Assembly (NCBI RefSeq): GCF_025822605.1
Contig: NZ_JACKTY010000021.1
Location: 1 to 64,000 of the forward strand
Length of the DNA stretch: 64,000 bases
Direction of reading: 5' to 3'
Source of the DNA: Mycolicibacterium komossense
GTDB taxonomy: Bacteria > Actinomycetota > Actinomycetes > Mycobacteriales > Mycobacteriaceae
Position numbers and translations under genes: made by a program. Positions 62,242 to 64,000 of the stretch are shown here, piece after piece. The notes under the pieces are model-generated. The model saw only the letters and a program-made list of their open reading frames with translations. It was not told where the DNA came from and did no database searches. The stretch's first letter is position 1, and each line of letters starts with the position of its first letter.

Positions 62242-62700
62242 ATGGCTACCAACACCACCATGTGGATTGTCATCGGGATCGTCGCGGCGGTGCTTGTTCT
62301 GGGTGCGCTCGCCTGGGCAGCCCGCAGCAGGCGCAATCACAAGCTGCACAGCGAAGCCGAGCGGATCCGCGGCGAAGTCGAGCAGGAATCGGCGGTGGTC
62401 GCCCGCCGGGAGGCGCTGGCCGACGAGACCGCCGCCAAGGCGCGGGCCGCCAAGGCCGAAGCCGAGGTCAAGGCCGCCGAGGCGGCCCGTCTCGAGGAGC
62501 GTGCGCAGTCGCACCGCGTATCCGTCGAAAGCTCGCGCGATGACCTGGACGAACGTCGGGCTCACGCCGACAGCATCGACCCGCGTGTCAAGGCCGACAC
62601 GAACGACGATGCCGAAGTGATCGACGACCGCTCGGACAACCGCTTGGAGAACACTGCCGGCGCCGTCGAGGAGTCACCGCACGCCGCTCACCGGCGCTAA
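62242..62700 (+). CDS. Small membrane-anchored coiled-coil protein, unknown function
   Basis: A 152-residue protein. Residues 8-27 (WIVIGIVAAVLVLGALAWAA) form one membrane segment, and about 35-100 a charged coiled coil (RIRGEVEQESAVVARREALA, AAKARAAKAEAEVKAAEAA). The polar C-terminus (DDAEVIDDRSDNRLENTAG) is presumably in the cytoplasm. AAAGGAG lies 6-8 nt before ATG 62242, a good ribosome-binding site. No enzyme motif is present. It may act as a scaffold. Its last 27 bp overlap the end of the convergent cyp140 gene. Confidence 0.75.
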   Translation: MATNTTMWIVIGIVAAVLVLGALAWAARSRRNHKLHSEAERIRGEVEQESAVVARREALADETAAKARAAKAEAEVKAAEAARLEERAQSHRVSVESSRDDLDERRAHADSIDPRVKADTNDDAEVIDDRSDNRLENTAGAVEESPHAAHRR

Positions 62701-64000
62701 TCGCTGCGGTCCCAAGGTGACCGGCAGCGTCGACCAGCCGCGCAGGACCCGGGTGTCCCGACGGAGGCCAGGGCCCGCCGGTCGCGCATCCGGGAACCGG
62801 TTGAAGAAGGAACTGAGTCCCACCTCGCCCTCGGCACGGGCCAGCGCGGCACCGAGGCAGAAATGCCGTCCACCCGAAAATGCAAGGTGCCGAGCAGCAT
62901 TGGATCGCTCGATGTCGAATCGATCGGGATGCTCGAAAACGGCGGGGTCACGATTGGCCGCCGCCAGATAGATCACCACCATCTCTTCGCGAGCGACGCG
63001 GGTGCCGGCCACCTCGGTGTCGACCCGGGCCACCCGGCCGCTGAGTTGCACCGGCGAATCGAACCGCAGGATCTCCTCGACCGCACCGGCCCAGAGCGCC
63101 GGATTGTCCTGCAGCCGGGCGAGCTGATCCGGGGCATCCATCAGCAGGCGGATCCCGTTGCCCAGCAGGTTCACCGTCGTCTCGAACCCGGCGGCGAGCA
63201 CCAGGCCGGCGACCGCCCGCAACTCGTCGTCGTCGAGGTGCGCGTCGCAGTCGGAGATCCGGATCAACTCGCTCATCAGGTCATCGCCCGGCTCGCGCCG
63301 CAGGCGCTCGAGATGATCTGCCAGCCAGGTGTTGAAACCGTCCAAGCCATCCTGCACCCGGCGGTACTGCTTCCACGTCAACCCGATGTCCAGGCTGGGC
63401 GCCGCCAGCTCGCCGAACTCCAGGATCTTCGCACGCTCGCTGTCGGGCACGCCGAGGATGTCGCTGATTATCGCGACCGGGAGTTGGGCGCAGTACCGGT
63501 CGACGACATCGACGGCGCGTGTTTCGGTAGACCCTTTCGCCGCCAATTCGTCGAGCAGTGCCTCCGCGGTGGCCGCCACCCGGCCCCGCAGTGCCGCGAC
63601 AGCCCGCGGAGTGAACACTGACGAGACGGTCTTGCGATACCGGGTGTGCTCAGGCGGTTCGACCGCGAGCAGTGACGGTGGCCGCAGCGGATGCAATCCC
63701 GGTGTCCTGGTGCGGTTTTCGAGCCGGCGCAGCGGGCTGGGCAGGTTGGAGCCCAACGAGATGACGCGGAAATCGTCCGAGCGCAGCAACTCGTGGGCGA
63801 CGCCGTGATCCACCGTCAGATACCCGGTGCGGCAGCGGATCAACGGTTGCCCGCGACCGCGCAGTTCGTTGTAGAACGGGACGGGATCGGCCCGGACGGC
63901 CGGGTCGGCGACCAGGCGGGCCTGCGGATCACCGCGTCGCGCCCCGATGTTGACCAGCGCGCGGACCACGCCGTGCATCGATATCCAGTGCAACTGCTGC
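62674..64000 (-). CDS. cyp140: Cytochrome P450 CYP140, N-terminus beyond window
   Basis: A P450 of at least 441 residues. The heme-binding loop FSGGRHFCLGAALARAEGEV with the thiolate Cys lies about 62 residues from the C-terminus, the I-helix AGFETTVNLLGNGIRLL near residue 270, and the ExxR motif as EEILR. Sequence blocks PSLLAVEPPEHTRYRKTVS and AAPSLDIGLTWKQYRRVQ match M. tuberculosis CYP140 (Rv1880c) as I remember it. The substrate is unknown. The frame remains open to 64000 and the remembered homologue starts a few residues further upstream, so the start is probably just outside the window. It overlaps the coiled-coil gene tail-to-tail by 27 bp. Confidence 0.92.
   Translation of the reverse strand, partial: QQLHWISMHGVVRALVNIGARRGDPQARLVADPAVRADPVPFYNELRGRGQPLIRCRTGYLTVDHGVAHELLRSDDFRVISLGSNLPSPLRRLENRTRTPGLHPLRPPSLLAVEPPEHTRYRKTVSSVFTPRAVAALRGRVAATAEALLDELAAKGSTETRAVDVVDRYCAQLPVAIISDILGVPDSERAKILEFGELAAPSLDIGLTWKQYRRVQDGLDGFNTWLADHLERLRREPGDDLMSELIRISDCDAHLDDDELRAVAGLVLAAGFETTVNLLGNGIRLLMDAPDQLARLQDNPALWAGAVEEILRFDSPVQLSGRVARVDTEVAGTRVAREEMVVIYLAAANRDPAVFEHPDRFDIERSNAARHLAFSGGRHFCLGAALARAEGEVGLSSFFNRFPDARPAGPGLRRDTRVLRGWSTLPVTLGPQRLAPVSGVR

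Noticed and set aside
1..64000. CRISPR array, tRNA genes, prophage or intact transposon
   Set aside because: No regularly spaced repeats, tRNA-like cloverleaf or full-length transposase was seen; the only mobile-element trace is the 40.8-kb remnant.

Overview
The window looks like a chromosomal segment of a fast-growing mycobacterium (Mycolicibacterium-type). The evidence is uniformly high-GC coding sequence, an apa/FAP secreted antigen, F420-linked enzymes, cyp140, glnA3, bfrA with IdeR-like iron boxes, a PimC-like mannosyltransferase, and a gene order that, from memory, follows the M. tuberculosis Rv1855c to Rv1880c interval with large insertions. Species assignment is inference. No tRNA, rRNA, CRISPR array, prophage or intact insertion sequence was seen. 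No gap exceeds about 240 bp.

Layout. 1-4.5 kb: end of an LLM oxidoreductase, an SDR lacking its catalytic Tyr, molybdate permease and ATPase genes modB-modC (no modA beside them), apa and a small membrane protein. 4.5-6.5 kb: a CGNR-type regulator with repeated operator-like sites, a divergent unknown gene and a CPBP protease. 6.5-13 kb: phosphoketolase xfp, a tandem CaiB/BaiF CoA-transferase and a thiolase-like protein. 13-16.9 kb: a translationally coupled winged-helix plus double P-loop (HerA-like) ATPase module of unknown function. 16.9-25.6 kb: a complete L-rhamnose catabolic operon (mutarotase, MFS permease, isomerase, aldolase-dehydrogenase fusion, rhamnulokinase, lactate dehydrogenase, LacI regulator) behind a sigma-70 promoter and a perfect LacI-type operator. 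25.6-32.9 kb: FAD reductase, TfoX-like protein, LLM oxidoreductase, Lon protease, membrane protein, MDR and SDR enzymes. 32.9-36.5 kb: a receptor-type cyclase with degenerate catalytic residues coupled to a MscS channel carrying a cyclic-nucleotide domain. 36.6-46.4 kb: GH13 glycosidase, deaminase, TPR protein, Ddn-like protein, an IS481-type remnant, cupin, TetR, arylsulfatase and FUSC transporter. 46.4-54.7 kb: EthD-like, PNPOx-like and crotonase genes, Bfd/BfrA with iron boxes, xylulokinase, a drug exporter, an AhpD-like protein and glnA3. 54.7-64 kb: an amidohydrolase/NTF2-like/amidohydrolase operon, an exported dienelactone hydrolase, Ddn-like, TesB, PimC-like and coiled-coil genes, and cyp140 running off the end.

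Cross-cutting signals. Many genes have a TANNNT hexamer 6-8 nt before the start codon, the signature of leaderless mycobacterial transcripts. Two perfect matches to the KstR (steroid regulon) consensus lie in front of the AhpD-like/glnA3 pair and the amidohydrolase operon. The candidates for undescribed systems are the wHTH/double-ATPase module and the degenerate cyclase with its channel.
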